This document shows, one piece after another, positions 20,353-31,704 of a DNA stretch of 64,000 bases. Origin of the DNA: Lepas anatifera (lineage: Eukaryota > Arthropoda > Thecostraca > Lepadidae). Every line of letters starts with the position of its first letter. Position 1 is the first letter of the stretch. The position numbers and the translations under genes were made by a program. Under the pieces are notes generated by a model. It was given only the letters and a program-made list of their open reading frames with translations, had not been told where the DNA came from and did no database searches. Location of the stretch: assembly GCA_034440635.1 (NCBI GenBank), contig JAOTON010000777.1:25529-89528 (forward strand), in the 5' to 3' direction.

Positions 20353-22826
20353 ATGATGAAAAGTGAAATTGTACCGAGGAATTGTCGAGGACTGGTTGGA
20401 AAGGGGCAGAAGCCAATGTTACTCATGTTGTCACCACTACTTATCTGTCTTCAGGAAATGCATTTTCTACCCAATGACCCTTACAACTTTGATCTGAGAA
20501 ATTATTCTTGCTATCATGCATATGCTGGCACTGGTTTTAGGAAGGTGGTGTCTCGGTATATGCCTCAAACCAAGTTACACACTATAAATTACCTCTGAAT
20601 ACAAATTTACAGGCCGTAGCTTGTGTGACGGCTATAAATGGTAGGAAAATCATTATTTTCTCTCTTTACCTACCTGCTGCGTGGCCATGTTAAAAAATGA
20701 CTTGAATGATATGTTGCGTCAGTTTAATTTCCCCTACATAATCGGTACAGATGCTAATAGCAAACACATAATGTGGGGAGCGCCAGGAAATGATGCCAGG
20801 GGATATGTATGGGAGAAAGTTATCAATGAACAAACGCTACATATTCTGAACAGTGGAAATCCGACAAGAATAGATGAACAAAAAGGAAAATTTTTCGCGT
20901 ATCGATCTCTTTCTGTTCTAGCATCCTTGCTCCTTTGTTGACATGGTCTGTGCCACAATTATGACCACTTCCCCATTCACACCTCGTTTACCCTAAACGT
21001 CCTAAGGAACAATGCATTACCAAAAGTACAATACAATACCAAGAAAGTTGATTGGATGACATTTCAGGAGAAATGCGACGTTGAAATTGACATTTCTGTG
21101 ACAAACCCGGACAGTAGTTGCAAAGTTATATCAGCAATAGTTATGAACGCAGCAGAGAAAAGTATCCCTCACAAAAGAAAAACGTAGAAATATAACTGTC
21201 CATGGTGGACTTCGGACTGCAGAAGAGCTGTTGCAGCGAGGAAACGTGCTCTGACTAGATTTAGAAGGAACAGATCCAACTTACCCTTATTATTTGAATA
21301 TAAACGTTTGTAAGCTATAGCCAGATGTGTCATCCGTCAAGCCAAGAAAGAAAGCTGGGAAATTCTACTTTCAACATTTACTGTTAGAACGCCTTTAACC
21401 AGACTTTGGAGTCTAATAAAGTGTTTCTTAAGCAAAATATGTCAGCCTACGGCACCAATGGTACTGAAAGAAAATGGAGTTGTAATTTCCGACCCCCGTG
21501 AGGTTGGAAATGCATTAGGTCACTTCTTTTATATTTCTTCTTCTGATAATTATAGTGATACTTTCAGACAACATCTAAGAAATATTGGCACTATTGAACA
21601 TGCCTCAAACAACAATGAAGTGTATATGTAACTCCAAATTCACTCCTGGTGCAGTGCACTGGCTGATTGTGGATCGACTTCAGTTGGACCGGATGGTATA
21701 CATTACGGCTACTTAAAGGGAATGTGGCACCTTCACAACGTGATTTTAACTGAGATAGCCAAGTTGTAAAGCAAGTCGGAAAACCCGGTACTCCATATGT
21801 CATTTGTGTTGGAACTCGATATTTCCGTAGAAAAAAGCTAAAACCTACCTGACACCAGCCTCCATCAGTCCGTCGCCGGGCGGCCATTGGTGTGAGCTAC
21901 TGGTGTGACGACATATGCTGGCGTCACGATGAGCATCAGCCAATCGAAGCCCTTGAAGCGTTTCAAGTATGGTAGTGGCTGCCAGATCGTGACATCATCC
22001 ACAGGCTGATATTTATTTCTTTTTCTAGAGGAGTATTTTAAAAAAACAAAATATTGAGCTTATTGTACATTTTTCAGAGAAATCATGAGTGGTTTCATTA
22101 TTTTTGGCTAAAAGTACGCCTAATTGCACTAAATTCCAGGATTCGACCAAGGTGCCCCATTCCCTTTAAGACACCTACCTTCAGACCTTATGCGTGAGCT
22201 GCTCAACTTTTTCCAACTGATCTGGAAAAATAATATCTACCCCCATGAGTGGCGCCACTCTTACTTAGTGCTTGTATGTAAACCGGGGAAACTAGCCTCT
22301 TCCATAAAGTCCTATAGGCCTATTCAACTTACATCGTGTTTAGGGAAAACTTTAGGGAACATATGATTACGAAAAGAATAATGTCGTATGCGGGGAAAGA
22401 GGAATTGTTGTGCAAAAGTACATTTTTGATGGGAAATGCACCGCTGCTATTTTCATGGACGTAAAATCGGCTTATAATATGGTGAATAAAACACCTTTAA
22501 ACAAACTATTAAACATGGGCTTTAGAGCTCATTTCATGAACTTTGTAAAAGGTTATCTGAGTAATCTAACGGTTCAAGTTAAGACTCAGGTACTCTCGGA
22601 TACGTTTGCTCAAGAAAATGGTGTGTTTCAAGGTGGAGTAATATCACTGCTGCTGTTCATATGTATGATGAATGATATTTTTGACAAGTTACCTGAGTCT
22701 GTATCGAAGGCGCTTTATGCAGATGACTGTGCTCTATGGGTTTCACTTGAAAACATCAATGAAGCTTTAGCACTCCTACAGACCGCTGTGAACCATATTT
22801 CAGGCTGGGCTAATAGCAACGGATGA
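20353..22826 (+). pseudogene. I-clade retrotransposon ORF2 remnant (I-A)
   Basis: Broken frames show endonuclease pieces (NCRGLVGKGQ, LLICLQEMH near 20450; GTDANSKHIMWG near 20745). RT pieces follow: GPDGIHYGYL before the TTAA element, HEWRHSYLVLVCKPGK near 22240, SYRPIQLTSCLGKTL near 22320, FMDVKSAYNMVN, ENGVFQGGVIS and the catalytic YADD near 22715. It ends abruptly after SGWANSNG at 22826. Stops, frameshifts and the insertion at 21717-22165 show it is old. RNase H and the 3' end are missing. Confidence 0.8.
21717..22165. mobile_element. TTAA-flanked MITE with AGGGAATGTGGCACC ends (copy 1)
   Basis: It is flanked by TTAA at 21713-21716 and 22166-22169. The inverted ends are AGGGAATGTGGCACCTT and AAGGTGCCCCATTCCCT. 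It is 449 bp with no coding capacity. It lies in the RT of I-A, and the RT reading resumes directly after it. A second copy in opposite orientation is at 38566-39007. Confidence 0.88.
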
Positions 22827-22837
22827 TACTGATGGCT

Positions 22838-23461
22838 GCCGTACGGGCCCTTTGTTACCTGGTCGGTAACCGTATTGGATTGGGTCAGTCCTGTCCTGCA
22901 CCTCCCAGTACGCAGCTCCTGTTTCTTTTTGTTATCTTATTTTGTTGATTATGTTTAGTTCCTGTCCTCTTTTTATACTTTGGTTGAAGGTCCCACAGTT
23001 ATTTGCCTTCTTCGGTATTTTACGGGTGTAAAGCGCCCACTCGAGGCCTATCTCGAGCCCAGGCGACGAGGTTGACGGGATCCTGGAGGGTTGAGGTTCT
23101 CCTCGGGCGGATCAGTCCCGAGGGTTCCAACACGCCCCCTTTGGCCCTGATATCTCGATCTAACCTGGGGTAGGCCGTCCGATTGCCCCCGCGGGCGGCT
23201 TAGCAATGCAGCAGTGTGAACGGGCACTGTCGCTCGGTCCAGCTGCGACCGAGGGACTACATCCCGGGGATGTGGCGCGGCGCCTTCGCGCTGCGACGCG
23301 CCCTCGGGCTGTGACCCCGCCGGTCCTCTGGACTGAGGGGGAAGGGGGGTGGGTGGCGCCTGATCAGAGTAGGATCATGTAGTGAGCTTGCTCTGCCAGC
23401 TCTGTGAGGAAGTCATTGGCCCCCCTACAGTCATCGGAAGTCCTCTCTTTGGGATAATAGG
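22838..23461 (+). mobile_element. 5' untranslated region of I-clade element I-B
   Basis: From about 'cgtacgggc' onward this aligns with 39022-39430, the 5' region of I-E (shared 'tcctgcacctcccagta', 'cactcgagg.ctatctcgag', 'cactgtcgctcggtccagctg'). In I elements the internal promoter lies in this region; I did not identify its motifs. It begins just after the truncated RT of I-A. Confidence 0.7.
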
Positions 23462-23683
23462 ATGACGGAGTTATACGGATTCACCATGGCTACACTCGAA
23501 AGACAAACCACAACAAACATTGAAAGTAACGCCTCTGTCTCATGCGTCGTCTTGATTCGTGGAAAGCATGTATCCCTGGATACAATCACACCGTTCCAGC
23601 GGAAAAATGCAGTTGGTAAGCTTGGAGATGTCAAGAGTTGTGTGCTTCGCAGGAATGGGTGCCTCGTGGTAGAGCTCGGAAGC
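23462..23683 (+). pseudogene. I-B gag, N-terminal part, interrupted by I-C
   Basis: The frame from ATG 23462 contains TPFQRKNAVGKLGDV and a CVLRRNGCLVVELGS segment. This is the N-terminal motif seen in the other I gag frames here (SPFQRKEACDRL in I-C, NPFQRHGALDG in I-E). It is cut at GAGCTCGGAAGC (23672-23683). The same 12 bases recur at 30393-30404 on the far side of I-C, where the frame continues in phase. Gag coats the RNA in the RNP. Confidence 0.85.
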
Positions 23684-24811
23684 CCCCGCAGGGGACCAAT
23701 TTTCATCTGCCGGACTCGTTTGCACCTGCTGACAGGTCCGGCACATGGATAATTGGGTACGGGATGTGACGACACCCGCGACCCCAGTTGGCAGGATGGG
23801 TTTCGCCCCCGCCTTCGGGCGAGAGGCCAAATCGAAACTGCCATCCTCATCCTTTCCTGGCCTTCCTAAACTCAAATCCCACCAACTCCTTGTTCCTTTT
23901 CCTCTTCTTTCCTTATTTCCTTGTGTATCCATGCCTTTCCACCCGTATCCTTTCTGTCCACTCCTAAATACCCCTCCTATCCACTGTCTGCGATGTCTGG
24001 CCCGGCGTGTCTCCGTGGGTGGCGGGGATGTGTGCACTCTTGCTCGTCTTTAGTGTGGACACCTCGGTCGCGTGCGGTGCGCGGCTGGGCTGGGCAGCGC
24101 AGACCGACCCTCTTCCTTTTCCAACCCATAACTTCCCAGTTACCCACTTTTTCCCAGTGTCATGGGCGTCCCCGCACGTGCCTATGATTCCTGGATGGTC
24201 TGGGTGTATGTGGGCCTCCGGCTCGTGTGGCTGACGATTGGATCCCTCTGATCGCCGGCCCTGCAAGCCGGGGGCTCGCTTCTCTCGGACCAGCCGGGAA
24301 TCAGTTGTGACGAGCAGGTGGTAGTCGCCTGCTCCGATGAGGCCGTGTGGGGGCGCCTGTCTTTTTAAGGTGAGCTGCGCACCGACCCGTACCCCGGGAT
24401 GAAGGAGTCCTGGTAGCTGAGCTGAGGTAGGCGCTGTGTTCGTTCGTGTGCCTCTAGCAACACTCTACTTTGGTCTGGATTTCCGCAAGGGCGGGGAACT
24501 CTTGAAGGCATCGACAAGAGTAGCAGCATTGTAAAAGTCTGTCGACCTTTGGTGGGGCTCGGCTGTCCCTCCCTCCCTTGGTGAGGTCCCGATTTCACCC
24601 GAGGAGGGAGGGGGTGTCCGTGCCCCGCCCGGGGTCGTCTAGGCTAGGTGCAAGGGGGGACCTTCGTCGAGGCAGGGGGGGTTTGGTGAGTCTCTCTCCC
24701 CCTCTGTAGCGGCGGCGTCTCCCCCCGTATAGCCAGCCCGTGCGTCGTCTCGCCTTGTAGCACCCTCGTTGGAAGGGGGGCGCACGTGGCTGGTCGAACC
24801 TTATGATCTTC

Positions 24812-26430
24812 CCATGGATTCCTCAAACTCCACAAACCCCCTCACCACCTCCAGCAGGAGGTAGCCACCTCCCAAAACCCTTCCCAATCGAAGCCATCGC
24901 GCCCCCGCGTCCTCCTGATAAGAGGAGTGAGCTGCTCCCTGTCTCGCCTGTCCCCTTTCCAAAGAAAGGAGGCGTGTGACCGCCTAGGTAAAGTCAGCCG
25001 CTGTGACCGCTTGCGAGATGGAACTCTTGAGGTCGAGTTCCTTGACCACCGTGATGCAGAACGCGCACTGAGCATATCCACCCTTACTTTCACGAAACAC
25101 GATCAAGGTACAAAGAAAAATGTCACTGTAAATGTTTGCATCGAAGCGCACAAAACAAAGAACTTTGTCAAAGGAGTGATCAACTGCTTCGACTTGGCCG
25201 GAGTTTGTGATGAGGAGATTGTAGAGGGACTGAGTTGTTTTGGTGTTGTGACAGCGAAAAGGATCAGGATTAAGAAGGCAGGAGAAATGCAAGACACAAA
25301 CTCAATAATACTTACCTTTGATGGAGTCGATCTGCCTGAGTCGGTGACGGTAGGATATGTTAAGGAGAGAGTCAGAGCGTACGTTCCCAATCCAATGCGA
25401 TGTTTTACGTGCCACCGGTACGGACACACTACTTCATCCTGCAGAGGTACCCGAACCTGCGGACGTTGTGGTTCCAAGGAGCACGAGTCGACATCCTGTA
25501 ACGCTGAAACCCCATTCTGTACCAACTGTGGCCAAGGCCAAGTCGCACACGCTGCATATGATCGCAACTGCCCCACTCTTAAAAAAGAAAAAGAAATAAT
25601 TAACATCAAAGTGAAGGGGCGTATGAGCTTCCGGGAGGCTCGGGACGCCTACGAGGCCACCCACCCCCGGAAATCATACGCTCAAGCTGTCGGTACCGGG
25701 GCCTTGGCCCCTCCCAGGATGACCCCGGAGGAGGTCATCCGCTCCTTGACCGTGGCGGACTTTGTTCGCATGGCGGGGAGGATGGGGCTGGTGTTTTCGC
25801 GCCAGCCCGCATCTCCGTCTCCCGTGCCGGAGGCGGCGCATCCTCCACAACCTCCCTCCTTACGGGGAGGGGGCGGGAGCGGAGCGACGCTCCCGACTCC
25901 ATCCCCCCGCCCCCGGCTCCTGCCTGGGGTGTGGAGCGGGGCCATGGCCCCACCACTGAGCACCAGCAGGCAGCGCCTGTTGGTGACTCGTCCAGCCGCG
26001 AGCCTTCGGCGGACTTAGAGAGCTGGACAGTTGTGGGACGGGGAGGCAAGCATTCCCCCACAGGGAGGCGCCGCCCGCCGTCCCCCATCGAACCACCCAC
26101 TGGGGGCGCTGTTCTAGCGCCTCCGGTTGCATCTGCGCCGCCGCCATCGTCTACAGCAGAGACGGTTCCACCGCCATCGCATCTCCCTCCCAAACTCCGT
26201 CCTCCACAGTGGCTGCTGTGCGGAGGAACTTTGAGAGCTCTTCACGGGGTAGGTCCCCAGTGAAGCGCCCGGCTGAGAGCCCTCCCGGCCATCCTCAAGC
26301 TTCGCGTGCCCGAGGCACTTCATTGGAGAGTGGACGGGGCCGCGGTCCGGTTCGGAACCGGCTCGGTGGTCCGGGAGGAGGACCAGCTAAGGGTCCACCC
26401 GGGGGCTCCTGGCCCCCGTGGAAAGGTTAG
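24812..26430 (+). pseudogene. I-C ORF1 (gag) with three zinc knuckles, frameshifted
   Basis: The longest frame starts at 24927, but an ATG at 24812 begins a frame (MDSSNSTNPL) that shifts near 24860 and 24950 into it. I read LSPFQRKEACDRLGKV, then an RNA-binding region, then three knuckles at about residues 150-205: CFTCHRYGHTTSSC, CGRCGSKEHESTSC and CTNCGQGQ...CP. A Pro/Arg-rich C-terminus shifts frame near 25950 and again near 26215 (AAVRRNFESSSRGRSPVKRP) and stops at 26430. It encodes the nucleic-acid-binding ORF1 protein. ORF2 begins 52 bp later. Confidence 0.82.
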
Positions 26431-26481
26431 ACAGACCCGTCGTCGCCCGCAGTAAATCTTGGCCCGTTCTCTTTTAAATAA

Positions 26482-29400
26482 ATGACACAATTTCTACAAT
26501 GGAACTGCCGAGGCCTTCGTTCAAACCTCTCGGACCTGCAGAGCCTCTTATCTGCTCACAATCCGTCTGTTGTTTGCCTCCAGGAGACTAAGCTGCGTCC
26601 AGGTGGTAAGTTTTCAGTTCGACAGTATAATACATTCCGAAAAGACGTATTTAGCACCACAATAGCATACGGTGGAGTGATGTTAGCTGTCCACACATCC
26701 ATACCATGTCATCAAATCACTTTAAGAAGTACCTTGCAGGCTGTAGCAGCCCGGGCCGACTTGGGTTTTATGAAGCTAACCGTTTGTTCCATCTATTTAC
26801 CACCAGGAGGCAACACAGACATCAGCAGTTTAAACAACCTTGTTGATCAGCTCCCAACTCCTTACATGCTATTGGGTGACTTCAACGCCCACAACGCTGC
26901 ATGGGGAGAGACTGGAGGCCGTACGTGTGCCCGAGGTCGAACACTTGAACGTTTTCTCCACCTAAACTCTCTATGCCTTTTGAACACCGGCAGCCCCACC
27001 CACATATCTCTTCCATCCGGAAATTCTTTTGCTATAGATCTTTCAATTTGCACACCGTCTCTCCTAGCCCAGCTCCGATGGGAACCTCTAGATGACCCAC
27101 ACGGTAGCGACCATTTCCCTATTATCATCTCCCAAACCCGGGCATCTGTCCGCGGAACAAATGTTCCACGATGGAACACGCGGCGCGCGGACTGGACTGG
27201 TTTTGAGAGTGCGTGCAGCCTGGTAGCCCATTCTCCGGAGACCTCGGCAACCGACTGCATAAGGGAATTTAACAACATGATCCTGGAGGCTGCAAAGATC
27301 TTTATACCAAAGACCTCTGGCAAACTCAAGCGAACACCTGTTCCGTGGTGGAACCCTGCGTGCAAACAGGCCATTTTAAGTAGGAAGCGGGCTTTTAGAG
27401 TTCTTAGGAGGAGTACGACAACCACGACCCTAGTAGCGTTTAAGCGTGCCCGAGCACTCGCCCGCCGCATTGTGTTAAATGCGAAGCGGAGATGGTGGGT
27501 GGAGTATGTTTGTACCGTGAATAGATTCACACCAATTACACAGGTTTGGACCAGAGTTAAACAACTCCAGGGTAGATCACAATATACATCCACACCCGTA
27601 TTAGATGATAACGGCATCAAAATAACTGACACAAAAGAAGTATCGAACCGTATGGCGGCAGCCTTCAGTATGCGATGTAGCTCCCACGTCCAGGATGCTA
27701 GCTTCAGGCGCTTACGCGAACGAGCAGAGCAAACAATTGTAAACTTCGGAAATAACCATTCTGCCTCATATAATGTTCCATTTACAATGCTTGAACTGAA
27801 AGGTGCACTTCGTTCTGTTAGGCCAGTTTCGCCTGGGCCTGACACTATTCGAAATGAAATGCTGTCCCATCTTCCTGACGGCTCATTGGCATCTCTACTT
27901 CAGATCTTTAACCGCATCTGGGTAGAGCATGATTTCCCCGAGCAGTGGAGAGACGCGGTTGTTGTTCCTATACTGAAGCCTGGTAAGGAGGGTAGCTCAC
28001 CTGGGGATTACCGCCCAATTTCACTGACCTCTTGCGTCTGCAAGCTGCTGGAGAAGATGGTTAACGTCCGCCTCATGTCGTTTTTGGAGACCAATAATCT
28101 ATTGTCAAACATTCAATGTGGATTCCGGAGGGGTCGAAGCACCATTGACCACCTTTTAGCTCTAGACTTGTCGATCCGGAAAGGCTTTAGCAGAAAGCAG
28201 CATACAATTGCCGTCTTTTTTGACATTGAGCGAGCTTTCGACCTCACCTGGAGGCACGGTATCCTGCAGAAGGTCTTTGATCTAGGTGTGCGAGGTCACC
28301 TGGGATGGTTTCTGTCTAATTTTCTTAAAGACAGACGTTTTCGATACCGGGTTGGCATATCAGAATCTGATGAATACACGCAAGAGAATGGAACACCGCA
28401 GGGCAGCGTTCTCTCTGTCGCTCTGTTCGCAATCGCTATCAACGACATAGCAGATGGCATCCCTCGGAATATAAACACAGCCCTCTTTGTCGATGATTTC
28501 ACTATTTGGGTCACGGCATCATCCACACCATCTGCCGTTAGGCAATTGCAGATTGCTCTGGACAAATTAGAGCGATGGAGCGGACAAAATGGCTTGAAGT
28601 TTTCAACGGAAAAAACCAAATGTATGCATTTTTGTCGTAAACGAAATGATTGCACCGACCCTGTCCTAACATTGTATAAACAAGCCATAGCTGTAGTAGA
28701 ACAAACTCGCTTTCTCGGTGTAATCATTGATAGGAAATTAACATACGTACCACATTTCAAGGATCTAAGGGATAGATGTTTCAAAGTACTGAATATCTTT
28801 AAGGTGCTGACCAAGCTCAAGTATGGCGCGGATCAGAAAACGCTCCTTATGCTATATAGATCTTTGGTCCGATCTAAAAATAGAATATGGGGCCATAGCA
28901 TATGATGCTGCAACAGAAAGCTCTAAGCACATGCTGGACACAGTTCATCATCACGCCATCAGGACAATAATCGGTGCTTTTCGCACATCTCCCACCTCCA
29001 GTATGCTCGTGGAGGCAAGCGAGATGCCGTTGGACCTAAGGCGCAGAATGCATGGCATGCAATATGCCCTAAAACTTTTTCAGTTCCCAAATCACCCAAC
29101 CTCCCAAAGGCTTTTCTCAGGTGAACATCGGCGTCAAATTGATCACTCTGCTCAATATGCCCGGCACGCAGATTACAGGATAGCTAGCTGGCTTGATGAC
29201 GCCCAAGTTAACTTGGAACAGGTGGAGCTTTTTCAGGCCCCGTCCATCGAACCTTGGATGATAGCTGAGCCAACGATAGACACAAGCATGGTCTCAAAAA
29301 CCAGAGATTTGACTCCGGTAGCCTCACAACAGGTTTTTCTGGAGCACTGTCAGACTTCTTATCCAAACCACAAGCTCTTTTATACGGATGGCTCCAAGGG

Positions 29401-30208
29401 TCAGGACGGTGTCGGATGTGCCTTTGTAAGTGAGAATGTTGTGAGGTGTTTCACTCTTCCGCCCGCTGCTTCAGTTTTCACTGCGGAGTTGTATGCCATT
29501 CTACGCTGCCTGGACGCCATTCTTTTATCGAGACAGCGCCGATGTGTTATATTCACTGACTCTTTATCCTCGCTACAGGCCCTCGAGTCTTTCGGTACTA
29601 AGTCGCCATCGTCATATTATTTAGATGAAATCAGACACAGAATTCACCGAACACATGTCAAGAAAAAACAAGTAATACTAGCCTGGGTCCCCAGTCACTC
29701 GGGCATCGTTGGAAACGAGCGCGCTGATATAGCTGCGAAGCAGGCAGCACAGGGCACCGTACCATCGGGCCTTCGGATTCCGTGTTCGGATTGGTTCCCA
29801 CATATTCGAAAACACGTTACTAAATTATGGCAGGACAGGTGGGATACGGACCCAAAGGGTCAAAGGCTTCGGGCCCTGAAACCGCTGATCGTTAAGCGTT
29901 TTTCAGGTTCTGCGAGTTCAAGGAGGGAGGAGGTGATCCTCTCTAGGCTCCGCATTGGTCACACCCACGCAACACATTCCTTTTTACTTTGTAGAGATGT
30001 CCCGCCGGAGTGTGCTCGCTGTGGGGAGCGCCTGTCTGTGCGTCATGTTTTCGTGGATTGCCGAGATTTTGAGGTTGAGAGACAACGCTACTTTCGCGGG
30101 TCTCCCTCACTGGATTCGCTACTCGGAGAGCATCCAACCGTGGAGTTCACTGCTATTGCTGCTTTTTTGAAGAGTGCCTCATTTAATGTCATTTACTCAC
30201 CATCTTAG
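26482..30208 (+). pseudogene. I-C ORF2: endonuclease, reverse transcriptase, RNase H; one frameshift
   Basis: The start ATG at 26482 gives FLQWNCRGLRSNL, and the endonuclease continues with LQETKL, GDFNAHNAAWGE and GSDHFPI. Reverse transcriptase follows with DYRPISLTSCVCKLLEKM, FRRGRSTIDHLL, FFDIERAFD, NGTPQGSVLS, the catalytic FVDDF and LGVIID. Near 28870 the frame shifts into the one that ends at 30208. That second frame holds RNase H (YTDGSKGQDGVG, FTAELYAI, FTDSLSSLQAL, WVPSHSGIVGNERAD, so D-E-D-D present) and a C-terminal Cys/His motif (CARCGERLSVRHVFVDC). FVDD instead of YADD and the RNase H domain fit the I clade. All catalytic residues I can check are present; the shift is the only lesion seen. 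Confidence 0.9.
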
Positions 30209-30392
30209 GACGTGATCACCTGCGTTTTCACTCGTTGACTTGTGGAAGCATGTGCGGTGTATTTACATTTTACCTTTGACACACTTTTAGCCCTGTGAGA
30301 CGCTGAAACTATATTGTATATATCTTGTCTAGTGTTATGGGCGCCACATGACCCGTGTTGTCGGCGCGCCCTTAAACACCAACGATGATGAT

Positions 30393-31221
30393 GAGCTCGG
30401 AAGCGTAGAAGAGGTCTCTCGTGCTCAGACGGTCTCGGAGCTTACGTACTCTGCAAGGGAAGGTGGATTAAAGGTGGAGAAACGCATTTCGGTCACCATC
30501 CAGTCCCACCAGGCACGCTCTCTTTCGCAGGGAATCATCTCCTGCAGTCAGCTCAGGGGAGTTAGTAATGAGGAGATAGCTGAGGAGTTGGAGTGTGCTG
30601 GTGTAGTACAGCCGCGCAGACTGGGGAAAACTGACGCTATTGTGTTGAACTTCCGTGCAGATACCATACCTGGTCACGTACACATAGGCTATCTGTCAGT
30701 TCCTGTCCGAACATTCATACCAGATCGGCTTCGCTGCTTCCGCTGCCATCGGTTTGGGCACGGTTCCTCAGCCTGCCGTAGCCAGGTGCGCTGCGGTCGG
30801 TGCGGAGAACCAGAACACGGAAAGGAATGCAGCGCGAAAGAAACATGTCAAAACTGTAAAGAAAACCACACGGCCTGGGACAGGAAATGCAGTGTGTTCC
30901 TCAAGGAGAAAGAAATAGTATCTAGCAAAGTAAACCGTGCCATTACTTTCCCGAAGCAAAGAAAATACATGACACAAACAACCCAGTCACATCATATAGA
31001 GACGTTGCTGCATCCACGCCACGTGCAGAAGCTTCAGCCATGGCGCCCACACCGAAGGGCGCGACAGCCTCACAGGGAGGGGGTATCGAGGGCGGCAAAC
31101 ACCGGGAGACAAACCAACATCTGAGCACGAAGGTCCGTGATCTCCTCGACATGACGGTTGGCGACCTTCTTCACTTGCTTCTCCACGACCACGTTGGATT
31201 GCACACGAATAGTACTAGATA
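30393..31221 (+). pseudogene. I-B gag, continuation after I-C
   Basis: The frame continues from the duplicated GAGCTCGGAAGC in the same phase as 23462-23683. It has three knuckles, CFRCHRFGHGSSAC, CGRCGEPEHGKEC and CQNCKENHTAWDRKC, then FLKEKEIVSSKV. A shift near 30990 moves to a Gly/Ala/Lys-rich frame that stops at 31221 (DLLHLLLHDHVG). No ORF2 follows, so I-B is 3'-truncated or deleted. The gag sequence differs clearly from that of I-C, so they are separate lineages. Confidence 0.85.
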
Positions 31222-31577
31222 AATATCAATTTTTTTGTAAAACAGCATTAAATTATTCGTTTTTAATTCTCTCGAATATCTCTAGTTATTGAATTTTTCT
31301 TATTGTTGTGTGCTGTGTATTTTATGTTCAGTGGATGTGAGGTCTGGTTTTTGTAGGCAAGCTGTACGATTTGGTTTCAGCATGAATAGCCGTTGCACTT
31401 GTTTGGACTCCACTCCCATCGTTTTTAGAACACCGAAGCGCGTGTTGTCTCTGTACCCCGCTCATCGCAGAACCTGTTTCACTATAGCAAACTGCCTCCC
31501 ACTCCCGGCTGTGGTGGCAAGGACGGAAAGAGTGGGAGCTGGCTGGATCAACCCATTTGTCGGTCAATACCTTCGCG
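31222..31577. other. Proximal upstream region of NAA20
   Basis: This 350 bp of mixed composition lies between the I-B remnant and the TATA-like box. No coding exon was seen. The retroelement cluster therefore ends within about 430 bp of the NAA20 start codon. Confidence 0.4.
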
Positions 31578-31586
31578 TATAAATAG
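31578..31586 (+). promoter_or_regulatory. TATA-like box upstream of NAA20
   Basis: TATAAATAG lies 66 bp upstream of the NAA20 ATG. A pyrimidine-rich 'ctcttctctccag' at 31608-31619 could be a 3' splice site for a 5'-UTR intron, in which case the true promoter would be further upstream. This is prediction only. Confidence 0.4.
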
Positions 31587-31651
31587 GACTAGGATCAACT
31601 GATGTGCTCTTCTCTCCAGGATTTGATCTGGTGATATCAAGCTCTAGCATA

Positions 31652-31704
31652 ATGACGACCATACGGAGGATGACGTGTGACGATCTGTTCAAATTCAACC
31701 TCGT
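31652..31704 (+). CDS. NAA20: NAA20 exon 1 (NatB catalytic subunit), coding part
   Basis: ATG at 31652 reads MTTIRRMTCDDLFKFNL and then two bases of the next codon before GTAAGT at 31705. The start matches the conserved N-terminus of animal NAA20 (MTTLRAFTCDDLFRFN in human, from memory). NAA20 is the GNAT-fold catalytic subunit of NatB. With NAA25 it acetylates cytosolic protein N-termini beginning Met-Asp, Met-Glu, Met-Asn or Met-Gln. The exon ends in phase 2, which fits exon 2 exactly. The ATG choice is supported by the family start and the absence of an upstream in-frame extension with similarity. Confidence 0.9.

Larger units (their letters stand above)
23684..30392 (+). mobile_element. 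Near-complete I-clade non-LTR retrotransposon (I-C)
   Basis: This is a 6709-bp insertion between 12-bp duplications GAGCTCGGAAGC (23672-23683 and 30393-30404). The order is a 5' UTR of about 1.1 kb, gag (24812-26430, shifted), ORF2 (26482-30208, one shift), and a 3' UTR ending 'cgcgcccttaaacaccaac' plus a short GAT repeat. Simple-repeat 3' tails and RNase H in ORF2 are typical of the I clade. The 3' UTR resembles tick I elements as I remember them. Only a few frameshifts interrupt it, so it may be young; some shifts could be assembly errors. Confidence 0.9.

Noticed and set aside
19764..20366. A 200-codon membrane-protein-like frame
   Set aside because: No recognisable family, no splice or promoter support, and it ends inside the I-A endonuclease; kept only as unrecognised region.
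26862..28820. - strand frames of 327 and 174 codons
   Set aside because: Antisense shadows of I-C ORF2; the + strand has the full set of conserved motifs.
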